Of a stretch of DNA of 64,000 nucleotides, positions 21,626-34,557 are shown piece after piece. Location of the stretch: assembly GCF_019320115.1 (NCBI RefSeq), contig NC_089591.1, positions 23,290,502 to 23,354,501 on the forward strand, given 5' to 3'. Source of the stretch: Miscanthus floridulus. Taxonomy: Eukaryota; Streptophyta; Magnoliopsida; Poales; Poaceae. The translations under genes were made by a program, and so were the position numbers. The notes under the pieces were generated by a model. The model worked only from the letters and a program-made list of their open reading frames with translations. It did not search any database and had not been told where the DNA came from. Numbering within the stretch: the stretch's first letter is position 1; every line of letters starts with the position of its first letter.

Positions 21626-22640
21626 TTGGAAGCCTTGTTGGAAAAAGGATTTAATTTGTTACATCCTATTGTGCTGCACAATATCAATGTTAGTTGCTCA
21701 CTTGAGAGCAAAATCATAGAACTACAGAAGATAGATTTAGGTGTACTTCACATCAAGCGAAAGATGAAAGAACAAGAAACCAAGCATTTAAGGTTGGATG
21801 AAAGAGGTGTGCTATGGTTTGAGGACCGACTGGTAGTACCAAAGGACCATGAGCTTAGAAATCAAATTTTATATGAAGCTCATTCATCCAAGTTGTCTAT
21901 CCATCCGGGTAGTAGCAAAATATATCAAGATTTGAAAACCCAGTTTTTGGTGGACCAAGATGAAGAAAGAGATCACCGCCTATGTCGCTAGGTGCGATAA
22001 TTGCAGTAGAGTCAAGACCATTCATTTGAAATCTACTGGATTACTTCAGCCATTGCCTATTCTAGGCTGGAAATGGGAGGAAATAAGTATTGACTTTATT
22101 ACAGGCCTCCCGCTGACACAACAAGGTCATGATTCCATATGGGTCATTGTAGATCGCCTCACCAAGTCAGCACATTTTGTACCAGTTAACAAAAGGTATC
22201 TAACTAGGAAGTACGCTAAGCTGTACATTTCTCAGATAATGAGACTACATGGAGTACCAAAGACTATATCTCAGATTAGCGACCATAGTTTATACCTTGT
22301 TTCTAGGAACACTTGCACCAGACTTTGGGAACTAAACTAATCAGGAGTTCAGCATATCACCCACAAACATCGAGACAAACTAAGCGAGTGAACCAGATCT
22401 TAGAAGATATGTTGAGAGCTTGTGTTATATCTTCCATGGGTTCATGGGAGAAGTGGCTACCTTTAGCCAAGTTCTCCTACAACAATAGTTATCAAGCGAG
22501 CATCAAGATGGCTCCTTTTGAAGCCTTGTATGGTTAGAAATGTATAACTCCCTTGAATTGGATTAAGCCCAAAGAAAGAAGATATTTTGGCATTGACTTT
22601 GTCACCGAAGCTGAAGAGCAGGTACACATTATCCAACATC
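21626..22640 (+). pseudogene. Chromovirus A integrase
   Basis: The HHCC zinc-binding domain is visible (HSSKLSIHPGS and CDNC, 21880-22000) with a frameshift inside it. The core has IDFITGLP (first catalytic Asp, ~22089), SDHS (second, ~22282), and a block reading RQTKRVNQILEDML (22370-22410). There the third catalytic acidic residue, normally Glu in QTERVN, is Lys. The core ends with PFEALYG. It would integrate element DNA in the nucleus. It is dead by both frameshifts and the Glu-to-Lys change. Confidence 0.8.
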
Positions 22641-23163
22641 ATATGAAAGTAGCTTAGTCAAGATAAAAAGTTATGCTGATAAAAGAAGAAGACCACTAAC
22701 TTTTGAAGTGGGAGACTATGTATACTTAAATGTGTCACCCATGAAGGGAGTGCAAAGATTTGGAGTAAAAAGAAAGCTTGCGCCTAGATATGTAGGCTCA
22801 TACCAGATTATTGAACGAAAAGGAAATGTCACCTATAAGTTACAACTTCCTCTAGAGATGAGTGCGATATTCGATGTCTTCCATGTTTCTCAGTTGAAAA
22901 GATGACTTCGCATACCTGAGGAAGCCATCACACCCACCGACATTAAGTTCCAATCGGATTAACCTTATGAAGAGAAACCAATTCGAGTGTTAGAAGAAAT
23001 GAAAAGAGTAACAAGGAGCAAGGTCATTAAGTTCTACAAAGTGATGTGGAATAACCATAGTGAATAAGATGCCACTTGGGAATGGGAGGATTATTTACGT
23101 GAGGTTTATCTTGCCTTTTATGAGGAATGGTAGGTCTTTCAAATCTCGGGACAAGATTCCTTT
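22640..23163 (+). pseudogene. Chromovirus A integrase C-terminus with chromodomain-like tail
   Basis: From 22708 the frame reads GDYVYLNVSPMKGVQRFG and APRYVGSYQIIERKG (GPY/F-like module) and FDVFHVSQLKR. A short degenerate tail follows with VMWNNHSE*DATWEWEDYLREVYLAF (22900-23125), which matches the form of chromodomain tails that target chromoviruses to heterochromatin. Stops at 22903, 22962 and 23064 interrupt it. Confidence 0.75.
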
Positions 23164-23176
23164 AAGGGGAAGGGGC
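23164..23176 (+). other. Polypurine tract of chromovirus A
   Basis: AAGGGGAAGGGGC lies immediately before the LTR start at 23177. Confidence 0.75.
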
Positions 23177-26100
23177 TATAACACCCTAGTGTTAAGCTTT
23201 GCATTTGGACACTTGCATTTCATAAGCACAAGCATCATCCAAGCATTCATGAACTTGAGCATATGAAATTTCATCACATTCTTATACATTATCACATGAA
23301 ATGTTGATTTTATATATATGCTTATGCTTGCAAACATGTATGACCAATGTATGATATGGTTGTGGGGTCATGAAAATACCTTAGACACATCTAGGATGAT
23401 AAATGGAAGAATATTTATATTGATGACATTGGACAATTTTGCTTCTTAGTGTTGGTTTCATTGAAATGCCATTTTTATGATACTAGTTTGACCAAAGGTG
23501 AACAGTAGCTTAGATTGTTTGCATGGCTATGTGACCTAAACAAAAGTTGTAGTTCTTGTCATGGGTAACAAACTTTATTAAGGGTCATGAGCTAATCCAG
23601 TGTCTAACATGGTCAAATAGAGGTCACAAGTATCAACAAAATGTTGTTTTGTGACTAAGAAATTTTCTGAGTGTTGAAACCGTTTTTAGTTTCAAAGCAT
23701 CTCACTTTGGAGTAATATAGTTTGTAAACCAGTGAGAATTTGATGATGGTTCTTAAAGAAAAGTTGGAGTTCTCACGTAGCTCTACAATTGTTATTAAAG
23801 AAGTTTTTGCTAAATCGCCATGGATTAGGAGTTATAGGATCAAAAAGTCACGCTATCAGTCGTCTGTTGCCGGCCTAAAACTGACTGGGGCAGCGCATGT
23901 CATGGCCACCGTGTGGTGGTAGCTCGCCGGTGTTGGCCTGGCTGGTTGGGCCAGTAGGAGGAGATAATAGAGATGAAGCCACCACGCTCACTCACTCTTG
24001 CTCTCTCTGCCTCGCCTTTGCCGCCCCTGTGTAGAATAGCAACGCCACCATCGCCGCCGCACCTCTATCAAGCTTACACGCAACCACCATCACACCACCA
24101 TCCAATCCATCTCCCTCATAGCTCCGCCACCACCTCCTCCACCTTGTTGACCCGCTAGCACCACCATTCGAGCAAGGGTAAGGCTACATTTTGCATAGCC
24201 ATCGCCGCCATGGCCACGTAGCACCACCGAGCTCTAAGCTCGCCATGGCCAGCCCTATCCACCGCTCCTCCCATCTATAACTCTCCTGCTACATCATCAT
24301 CATTGGTACTAGAAGCTATAGCCATATCTTGTTGAGCCACTACCATGTCACCGGTGCCGAAACGCTGAGCCGCACCGATGTGAGCCTGAGAGCGTCATCG
24401 CCATGCCCGCCACCATGGCTATGCATGCTCGGTTCTCTTCCTTGCGTGCTTCTAGATGTTAGAGTTAGGTTAGAGCTAGGTTTAGCTTGAGGCAAGAGCC
24501 TAAGGCTAATGCTAGCCTCATCGAAATGGAACGCCACCATGCCACCGTTGCACTCGTGCCGCTGTGCCACCATGCACTGTAGCCAAGCTTTGCCATCGCT
24601 TCACCATGGATCGATCCATGCCGTAGAGCTCCACTAGGGTTCGTAGATGCCATAGTTGCTGTCCATGCCATTGCCGAGGATGGCCAGAGCACCACCACGC
24701 GCCACCGCCGAGTCGCCATGCTTGCCGCCGAGCTTGCTTCGGTGACCCTCCGAGCGAACCAAGGGTACCTATAGGTACGGAATAGGATGGGGAACATGTT
24801 GGTGCCGACCTCATTATTTGTGACCTCACCATCGACGAGCTCTTCGCCGGTGAAAGCAGCGCCTCTGTTTTGTGTCGCTAACATGTGGGCCCCAACTGTC
24901 AGTTGGTTTTTAAATTGTTTTCGGGATTTATTTTCCCGGATTTGAATGCAAACTTCAAAAATTTTGTTGGTTTCATCTTGAAGTGAACTATTTTGTTAGT
25001 TTCTAGCTTGTAAATTGCATAACTTGAGCTAGGAAGGTGATAAAATTGTGATTTTAATTTTGCTAGTTCTTGTGTTGTCATGCTCTAGCTAGAAAAAATA
25101 CTAAACCTATAGTAAGCATAACTAAAATATGGTCTTCATATTTAATCCTAATTAATTGCTAGTTTCTAGTGAAATTAATTGAGGTAAAAATACATAACAT
25201 ATGATCATACAAATTTTTACACATTAGTCTTATGCTAGGAGGAAAGTAAGAAAAATATTAAATGTGTTGCTTGACACTTTTCACTATGCTAAACTATTTT
25301 TGCTAAAATAAGCCTATGTAACTTGTCATTTTTGTAAAGGTAGCTATACTTATCCAAATAGTATGAAGTTTATACAGTAGACTATTAAGGTCATTTGTAG
25401 ACTACTATAATTTTCTAAGAATTTATTAATCAATGGAAATATTTATCCTTTAAATCACCTTATTATCTAAGGAAATTAATAAATGAAAATAAATAAATTA
25501 GTTATGTTTAAGCATGATTTTTTTCTATGGTGTTTGAGATGCATATGATATGTTGATGTTCTTAGTTAAGCTTAGAAGTAATTGGTTGTATGCAACTAGT
25601 TAATTATCGCTTTATAATTTAATTAGATGGCTTGCATGTATAGTTTCTATTGTGGTGATGATTTCAAGAGGATAATGATCTTTTTTGTAAAGATGGTTAT
25701 TAACAAACTTGTAGATAACTCACTTATCTACCTTGTGTAAAATGTTGATAATCATAGGCCATATGGTTTAAGAATTATGGCTGTTAGAAGTCTGTTGTCA
25801 GAAATGCTTGCTCTCTGGACAGATCTGAGAGATTGAATTGTTTGAACTATATAACTGCTGAATCACATTAAAATGCTTGAAATAAAGTTGTAGCCAATTT
25901 CATAAGCTTTCTAGAATGTCCACAACCATATTATTTTGATCTGTATAACTCCAGTTATCTTCAAACCAAGTGTCTTTTGTCTTGTAGTTTAGAAAATACT
26001 AGAGAAGAGATATTCTCCTACTCAGTAAAAGAAAATGTAACTTGTTATCATCTTAATACAATGCTGTTAGAAACACTTATGAGGATGCATTCATCACATC

Positions 26101-27458
26101 ATATCATATTATACATGTCATCATATATGCATTCGTGATATCTTATTTTATGCTCATGCATATAGGATCGTCCGAAGGGATAACCCTTCTAGAGTTCAAC
26201 GAAGAAGAAGAGGAGGATCAGTAGGAGACACCTTAGGCCACAGCTCTAGAAGAAGAGGAGCAAACCCTCGAGGACCTCCCTGAGTGCCTGGATCACTGGC
26301 CAATCTCTTTCCTCAAAGGCAAGCCCTGGAGCATTCTTAGTCTCCTATGTTTTACAAAACATCACTTAAGTCTTTTATGTTTGATGCATTAGGTTATAAG
26401 ATTTGATTAGAAACACTTGATGTATAGAACTACCTTGTCTAGATAAATATACCTTTAACCTTGTGTAGGTCATAGATCGAATATATGCTTAGCCATGCTT
26501 AGACCGGTAGAAGTCGGGTGATTTCCTATCACCTGCGAGATATATGTGGATACCAAAGCACGGTTGACTATATTTGCTATTGTGGAAAAGAACCATGGGG
26601 TAATGTAAATGGAGGCTAGGGCAGTGTCTATGTGTTAGGTTGACTCATGTGATTCTGTCTGTGCCAATTAAGGGCCATACCGTTGTTGGCACTTTTGTTG
26701 AGATTGAACGCATGCCTCTCACTTAGCTAGCCGGATAACTTGTTTCGACCATGAAGCCAAGTAGCTCAACTTAGGCCAGGCCCTGTTCTATAAAAGTGCA
26801 CACTCTGGATGGTAGTAAGGATGTGCGAGGAAGTCAGACAGTGAGCCCAAGGGTAGGCCAGGCCCGAACGTTTCTAGGTAGCTGGTCGTCCTTGATTGTG
26901 CAGCACTGGGCGAACCCACGAAATGTGGACCTGAGCTATACCAAAGGTGACCGTTGATCTGGTCTACCTAGGGTTTGTGTTAGGAATAAATTCCTAGCTG
27001 ATTGAAATCGATTTGAATCACCGTCTCTCCCAGACAGTGAGAAACTTGGCTAGTCCCAACATCGTAGTAATTGTATTATGGAATGATGGTTATAATGAAT
27101 ATGGAATTATTGTACCTAGCTATGTTTACTACTGTATGCTACTAAATGATATACCACATGTTTCACATAGGTTAGTTGCTAATCTAGAGAAGAATAGCTA
27201 TAATTTACTTGATGACCGAATTACAACTATGTACTTGATTGGAAGCTTTTTATGCAAAATGGGTCAATCTAGATCCACTTATACAACCTTGCATAATCCT
27301 TGGAAGTCACTTTGTTTTTGGTTTATGATGGGTAAGTCTAGCTGAGTACCTTCTCGTACTCAGGGTTTTATTCCCATTGTTGCAGATGGTATAGTTTATC
27401 ATGGTTATTAGCAAGAACTGCTTCTGTCCTGCTGTGGACGAGGAGTAAGCCCTAAGCA
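23177..27458 (+). repeat. Chromovirus A 3' LTR, truncated at its 3' end
   Basis: It starts TATAACACCCTAGTG (TG mutated to TA) after the polypurine tract. It runs colinear with the LTR at 27459-32293 but lacks about the last 370-400 bp. It breaks off at AAGCA, where the next LTR begins. The interior includes an AT-rich front, a GC-rich gene-like block (23950-24880) and an AT-rich tail. Small open frames inside are not genes. Divergence from the next LTR is obvious by eye, so A and B are old or different copies. Confidence 0.8.
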
Positions 27459-30400
27459 TGTAACACCCTAGTGTTAAGCATTGCATTTGACATCTGCATT
27501 CATGGGCACAAGCATCATCCAAGCATTCATGAACATGAGCATATGAAATTTCATCTCATTCTTATACAATGTCACATGAAATGTTGATTTATATATATGT
27601 TTATGCTTGCGATCATGTATGACCAATGTATGAAATGGTTGTGAGGTCATGAAAACAACTTAGACACATCTAGGATGGTAAATGGAATAATGTTTGTATT
27701 CATGACATAGACCAATTTTGCTTCTAAGTGTTGGTTTCATTTAAAATGCCATTTTCATGATACTAGTTTGACCAAAGTTGAACAGTAGCATAGAATGTTT
27801 GCATGGCTATGTGACCTAAATAAAAGTTGTAGTACTTGACTAGGGTAGGAACTTTTATGTTTTGGTCAAGGTCTAATTCAGTGCATAGCATGCTCAAAAA
27901 TAGCTAAAAAGTATCAAGGAATTGATATTTTGAGACCTGCAAAATTTTCTGTCCTAATGATGTTTTTAGTTTCGATGTACCCCATTTGGGAGCGTTGTAA
28001 CTGGATAACCGTTGTGAATTAGGGGATGCTTCCTAAAGCAAAGTTGTAGATGGCATGTAGCTCTACAACTTTCAGTAATGGAGTTTTTGCAATGGATGAA
28101 TGAATTAGGAGTTATATGGGGTCAAAATCACGCTGTCAGTCGGCTTCACGATGTCTGAACCGGCGTCCGCGCTGCATGGCAGTGGCCGACCGGCCACAGG
28201 CCATGGCCACTGCATGGTGGCAGCACATCGACATTGGCCCAATCGATCAGGCCAGAGCAAGCACATAAGCGCCGCGCCCCTACTGCTCACTCCACTAGCC
28301 CGCTCTCACTTCCTCCCTCTCATTCTGCCTCACGAAAAGCTCTGTGCCAAGCTTGTTGTGTGTCCGTCATAGCTCCACCATAGCCGCTCACCGCCGACAT
28401 AGCCTCGCTGACTGATTTTTCTTGGCCACCGCAGCTCTGCCATCACCTCCACCTCCTCGAGCCACCAGCATCACCTATCAACCCCAGGTATAGCAGCATT
28501 TAGCTTCACCATTGCCACCGTCGTCACCGGAGCGCCACCACGCTCGTAGCTCGCCATGGCCCGACTGTTCCACCGCACTACATACCTCCATCTTCTTTGG
28601 TCTAGCACTGCATTATAGTCTAGATACTTAGGCCAGAGCTAGGAAGGATGCCACCGCTTGACGGCGCCGAAACGAGTCACCGCTCCACCCACGTTCGCCA
28701 TGGCCACCGTGGCACTCGAGCTCGCTGCCGTCGAGTTGATTCACCATCTCCCTCCTTTCTCTCATGCCTTAGGTCAAGTAACCCTAGGCCTAGCTAGTGG
28801 CATGATAGAGACCCACCTTTAGGCACCGTTTATCCAGAATAGTGAGAGCAATGCTGTGCTACGTGCATCGCCGCACGGCCATGCATGCGGCCAAGCTCAC
28901 CGACTGTCACCTCAAACCCTCACCTGCTCCATGTAGCTTCACTTGGTCACTAGGATGGAGTAGCCATCCTCGCCTAAGTGTGCCATAGGCAGAGATGGCC
29001 ACTGTAACACCGCCAGACCTTCGCCGTCCGTCATGGCCGCCGTCGAGCTTGCTCTGGCGAGCCACCGATCCAACAAAGCCTACCAGTTGATGCGTAGGGG
29101 TGAGAAGAGTGTTGTGGCGAAGACACTACCGTCGGAGACATTGCCGTTGGCGAGTTCTCGCTGGTCAACGCCGTCCCCTGTTTTGGTCTCACTAACGGGT
29201 GGGTCCCCATTGACAACGGGCCCCTAGTTGTCATTCAGATTTGAATTTGATTTTCTGGATTTATTTCACAGATTTGAATGCATGTTTCAAAAGTTAATAT
29301 CTCAAGCTAGGAGTGTCCAATCTAGTGAACCAAATTTTGTTGGATTCCTCATGAAGTGTAGTATTTGATAACAATATGAGATGCACTATTTTTGGTATTT
29401 TCCTAGGAGAATAAAATGTAGCTAGATAAATATTTTTAAATGGTTTCTATCTTTTAAATTGCATAACTTGAGCTAGGAAGGTGATAAAATTGTGATTCCT
29501 AATTTTGCTGGTCTTGTGTTGACATGCTCTAGCTAGAAAAAATACTAAACCTATAGTAAGCATGCTTTGGATATGGTCTTCCTATTTAATCCTAATTAAT
29601 TGCTAGTTTCTAGTGAAATTAATTGGGGTAACAATACATAATATATGATCATGCAAATTTTTACATAGTATTCTTATGATTGAAGGAATGTAAGAAAAAT
29701 ATTAAATCTGTTGCTTGACATTTTTCACTATGCTAAACTATTTTTGTTATAATAAGCCTATGTAACTTGTCATTTTTGTAGAAGTAGTTATAATTATTCA
29801 AATGGCATGAAATTTGTACAGTGGACTATAAAGGTAATTTTTAGGCTACTGTAATTTTATCATAATTTATTAAGCACCTAGAAATATTGATTCTTGAAAT
29901 CACCTTATTATTTAAGGAAATTAACAAATGGATATAAATAATTTAATTATGTTTAACCATAATGTTTTCTATGGTCCTTGTGATGCATATGATCTATGGA
30001 TGTTATTAGTTAGGCTTAAAACAATTGGTTGTATGCAACTAGTTAATTATTGCTTTATAATTCAACTAGATGGCTGCATGTATAGTTTCCGTTGTGATGA
30101 TAATTTTGTGAAGATAATGGTCTTTTCTGTAAAACTTGTTAATAACAAAGTTGTAGATAACTTACTTATATACCTGGTGTTAAATGTTCATAGTCATAGG
30201 CCTTATGGTTTAAGAATTATGGTTGTTAGAAGTCTACTATCCGAAATGCTTGCTCTCAGGACAGATTTGAATGATTGATTTGTTTGACCTAGATAACTGC
30301 TGAATCACATTAAGATGATTAAAAGAAAGTTGTAAGAAATTTATAAGATTTCCATAATATCCCCAACCATATCATTTTGATATGTATAACTCCAGTTATA

Positions 30401-32293
30401 GGTCAAAACAAGTGGCTGTTGTCTTGAAGTCCAGAAAATGATTTACATAAGTGTTTGCTTAAGTTACTTGACAAGAGATAGGCACCTACTCAGTAAAAGA
30501 AAATGTGACTTGTTATCTCTTAACACAATGCTGTTAGAAACACTTATGAGGATGCATTCATAACATCATATCATATTATACATGTAATCATATATGCATT
30601 CATGATATCTTATTTTATGCTCATGCATATAGGATCATCTGAAGAGATAACTCTCCTAGAGTTCAATGAAGAGGAGGAGGATCAGCAGGAGACGCCTTAG
30701 GCCGTTGCTCTGGGAGAAGAGGAACAAACTCTCAAGGATCTCCCTGAGTGCTCGGATCACCGGCTAACTTCTTTCCTCAAAAGCAAGCCCTGGAGCATTC
30801 TAAGTCTCCCATATTTTACAAAATATCACTTGAGTCCTTTATGTTTGATGCATTAGGTTATAAGAGTTGATTGGAAACACTTGATGCATAGAACTACCTT
30901 ATCTAGATACATATACCTTTAACCCTATGTAGGTCCAGGATCAAATATATGATTAGCCATGCTTAGACTGGTAGAAGTCGGGTGATTTCCTATCACCTGC
31001 AAGATATAGGTGGATACCGAAGCACTAGTTGGCTATATTTGCTATCGTGGAAAAGAACCATGGGGAAATAAAAATGGAGGTCGGGCAGAGTCTATGTGTA
31101 GGTTGACTCATTTGATTCTGTCTGTGCTGGTTAAGGACCGTACCGTTGTTGGCGCTTCTAACAAGATTGAATGCATGCCTATCACTTAGGTGGCCGGATA
31201 ACTCATTTCGACCATGAAGCCGAGTAGCTCAACTTAGTCTAGGCCATGTTCTGTTAAAGTGCGCACTCTGGATGGTAGTAAGGATGTGTGGGGAGCTAGA
31301 CGTGAGCCCAAGGGCAGGGTAGTCCTGATCGTTCTAGCAGCTGGTTGTCCCTGATTGTGCGGCTCTGATCGAACCCGCAAAATATGTATCTGAGTTGTAC
31401 CTAAGGTGACCTAAGGTGACTATTGATCTGGTTAGTCTAGGTTTGTGTTAGAAATAAATTCCTAGCTGGTTGAAATCGAATTCAAATTGCTGTCTCTCCT
31501 AGACAGTGAGAAACTTGGCTAGTCCCAACATCATAGTAATTATGTTATGGAATGTAATGGTTTGAATGAACATGGAATTACCACACCGGCTATGGTTACT
31601 ATTGTACTGCTACTAAATGATAGACCATATGTTTAACATAGGTTAGTTGCTAATCAAGAGGTGAATAGCTATAATTAACTTGTTGACCAAATTATAATTG
31701 TACAACTGAATTAGTCGCTTTTTATGCAAAATGTTGTCAAGCTACCTCTACTTATAAAGCCTTGCATGATCCTTGGAGTCACCTTATGTTTGGTTTATGA
31801 TGGTAAGTCTAGCTGAGTACCTTCTTGTACTTAGGGTTTTATTCCTGTTGTTGTAGATGATACAGTTTATCATGGCTATTGCAAGAACTGCTTCTATCCC
31901 ACCGTGGATGTGGAGTGAGGCCTAGGTAGGCATCTCTTAATAATCCTTCTTATATGCTTTTGTGGATGTGATCACGAGTTGGCACTATATTTGAACTATG
32001 ATGGCAGATGATAGTTTCAAACTTTAATTTGCTTCCGCTACTATTTTACTCAAACTTGGTTTGTAATAATCTTAATTCGTACTCTGATGAATGAACTATA
32101 TTTGTGAACCTGATGTAACGTGTGACATATATGCTGAATCATGTACGATCTTGGTTATATGTTGATGGTTAATCGAGACCCTTCATGGTACTTGACGGAC
32201 TACCAGGTTTATATGGGTTTAGGTATGACAGTGCGATCGCTTTGTGGGCTGTCATTGTACTTGTGCTCTTATAAATTAGTCGGTTCTGCTACA
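27459..32293 (+). repeat. Chromovirus B 5' LTR, full length (about 4.8 kb)
   Basis: It begins TGTAACACCCTAGTG and ends GTTCTGCTACA, with the primer site two bases later. About 4835 bp is long but within the range of Tekay/Del LTRs. It contains the same GC-rich block (28140-29230) as the other copies. The 5 bp before it are AAGCA; no matching copy can be tested because the element's 3' end is lost. Confidence 0.85.
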
Positions 32294-32294
32294 G

Positions 32295-32307
32295 TTGGCA
32301 TCAGAGC
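32295..32307 (+). other. Primer binding site of chromovirus B
   Basis: TTGGCATCAGAGC differs by one base from the initiator-Met tRNA complement. Confidence 0.8.
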
Positions 32308-32649
32308 AAGATTCAATATTAATTGCCACATGCATATTTAAAACAAAGGTTTTTGTTTTCCAAAACCAGTTTTTAGCCACTTATAGCTATACATAAAGGT
32401 GTTTAAAAACCTAGAGTTTGAATCTAAAGTGTGCCAGTGATCACATCCTTTATGCCCAGTTAAGGACTTCAGATGGCTAATTAACTACTAACTTGGGGGT
32501 TTTCCTGTTCGTTGTCCATACGGGCGTGCTATTGTATGGATGCCATTCACTTGAGTGGTAATGTATGGATCAAATGCCTCTACACCCAAGGTAAGATACC
32601 AATCATCATCACAGTGGCATGACCACAAGATGTGAGCGTGCGGTCTATG

Positions 32650-32875
32650 GGGAGAGTTAGCTTTGATACTAAAGTATATATATATATATGCCCCGTATAT
32701 ATACGGAAGTATTTAATTGTGGGTTAGCTTTGATACTGCTATATATACATATTTATATGTATATATAGGACATTTACTTTCGGGTAGCTTTGATATGGAA
32801 GTATATATATGGGTATATATATATGGAAGTATTTAGATTACAACCTAGAGCCTAGATTTATATTCTACATATATA
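32650..32875 (+). repeat. Leader repeats rich in (TA)n
   Basis: Three consecutive copies of GTAGCTTTGATA/GTTAGCTTTGATACT (about 32656, 32724, 32785) are each followed by a (TA)n tract. They form an approximately 60-70 bp imperfect tandem repeat in the 5' leader. Confidence 0.75.
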
Positions 32876-33162
32876 ATTATGGGGTTGGGCTGAAATGAAA
32901 TTCTTGTGTAGTTATATTAACAATGAAACATGTAGCCCGACTAGTTACATTATATATGAGAGAACGCATGTATGCCACTGTGTATGCCATAGAAGTTTCA
33001 ATTTTCCTAACTTTGTGAGGACATACAGAACATACATGCATCATGATGAATCATTATTACATACTTGCATTGTTCCTCCCCTTATAAATCTCTTACTCAG
33101 TTATGTAACTCTTATCCATTATGACCTAGTCTCATGAGAGTTGCACCACGTTGTTGTTACAG

Positions 33163-34222
33163 ATGGCAGCACCTGTTGGAAGTGAGAATTTCCTGTTGAT
33201 GTTTGGTACCCCTACCCTACTTTGGAGAGTCATGCATTATGCAGGGTATTATGAACCACCCCTCTATTACTGGAATGAAGTATACTTGGAGGGACAACCA
33301 TGGTATGAAGTATAGATTACAATACCGGCTCGTATCCAAGGACCCTTATGGCGAGAATGGAGGGTGGAATCTGAAGGAAGAACTCCTTGGGAGGCTGCCC
33401 AAGTAGTGGCTTTTGAGGTGCTATGTTAGGTTTATCAGCAGCATGAGGATGAGCTTACTAATAGTGCCACTAGTACTTTTCCTCGGGTGGATCCATCCAT
33501 GGCAGTATGGGCACAACAACAGCATTGCATTGATCTGAGACCAGGATGAGTGGGCAGACAGTTCTAGTCCTGCTATGAGCGCAATGTTTGCAGTGATGAA
33601 GATGTTCTATACTCGTCAGGACACTAGGGACTTCTGGTAGGAGTCCTATACCACTTGCATGGATAAGCTCATGCGAGTCAAAGCTGCATAGCGTAAGCTA
33701 AAGAAGCGTGTGCACAAGCACAAAAAGGCAGCAAGTGAGGCTTGATGGGAAACTAATCAAGCTTATGTAGCTTTGGGAAATCTCCACACCCAAATGGAGC
33801 AAGTTGATCAGCAGAGAGGTACCATCTAAGAGGCAAGAGTGAATGGTCAGGAAGTGTTAGCAGGACTGCGGGAGTAGCTAGAGGCCGCCTATGCTGAGGC
33901 ATTCATAGCTACACACCAGCAGATCCTAACAAACAACCATGCCGCTATGGCAGAAGCAGAATGTGACAGGACCCATGCCTTGAGAGAATAGCAGGACCGT
34001 GTCGAGAGGGACTTGCGCCAGTAGCTTGCATAGACCCAGAACGTAGTAGTTGATCTTCAGCATGAGGTGCATTTTCTGAACAACCAACTGCACCCAATCC
34101 TTCATGAGAAAGAAGAAGATCCAGAGATGTTGGTCGAGGATGACAAGTGGGAGGAAGAAGTGGAGCTAGAGGATGAGGACGATCCTATCTCCAACCTCGA
34201 CAGCGAGCTTGCTGAAGATTAG
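33163..34222 (+). pseudogene. Unknown ORF upstream of gag in chromovirus B
   Basis: I do not know a function. Reading from ATG 33163 gives about 350 codons. The N-terminal ~130 residues are aromatic-rich, with a MFGTPTL block near residue 13 and PWEAAQVVAFEVL near residue 80. A frameshift near 33545 leads into a MSAMFAVMKMFYTRQD segment, and then a long Gln/Glu/Ala-rich helical, coiled-coil-like part ends in a strongly acidic tail (EEEVELEDEDDP). At least eight stops interrupt it, most of them TAG where CAG would fit. I recall grass gypsy elements with similar ORFs before gag. It lies between the primer site and gag, so it is an element gene, not a host gene. Confidence 0.55.
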
Positions 34223-34557
34223 AGTCGCCTAGTGACTAGTTAAAGCTAATGGACTTGTAGCTTGAAGTTCAGTATTCATGATTCGACTTTAGTGTAATAT
34301 TCATTTCACTATGGGTTGAATTTTAATGAAATTCCAGTTTTGTTTTACTGGTGGATTATGACATGCATGTTAACACGCTACGAGCACGATAAGTGATCAA
34401 ATTGGTGATGTCATGTTGCGAGAATGAATTATTATGCCTCTATTTTATTGTATGAATTTAAGATTCTCACTAGTAATTCCAATTTGACATGATTATACAA
34501 TTCATCTGTAATATTTGACATCATCCAATAATCACTTATTATTGCAACTTTGTAGAT

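Larger units (their letters stand above)
12298..27458 (+). mobile_element. Chromovirus A (Tekay/Del-like gypsy), 5'-truncated, with nested copia
   Basis: From 12298 the sequence matches chromovirus B (34300-34560) upstream of gag. Gag follows, is interrupted by the copia element (13293-19498), and then continues with zinc knuckle, protease, RT, RNase H, integrase, a chromodomain-like C-terminus, a polypurine tract and the 3' LTR (23177 on). The 5' LTR and upstream ORF are missing on the far side of Tat-2. The long LTR and C-terminal WEWEDYLREVYLAFY region are why I place it in the Tekay/Del group of chromoviruses. All genes carry stops and frameshifts. Confidence 0.8.

Noticed and set aside
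23950..24900. Apparent host exon rich in Ala/Pro/Ser codons
   Set aside because: The same block is in three LTR copies of one family, frames are short and not shared, and no host domain is recognisable. It is kept only as an LTR feature.
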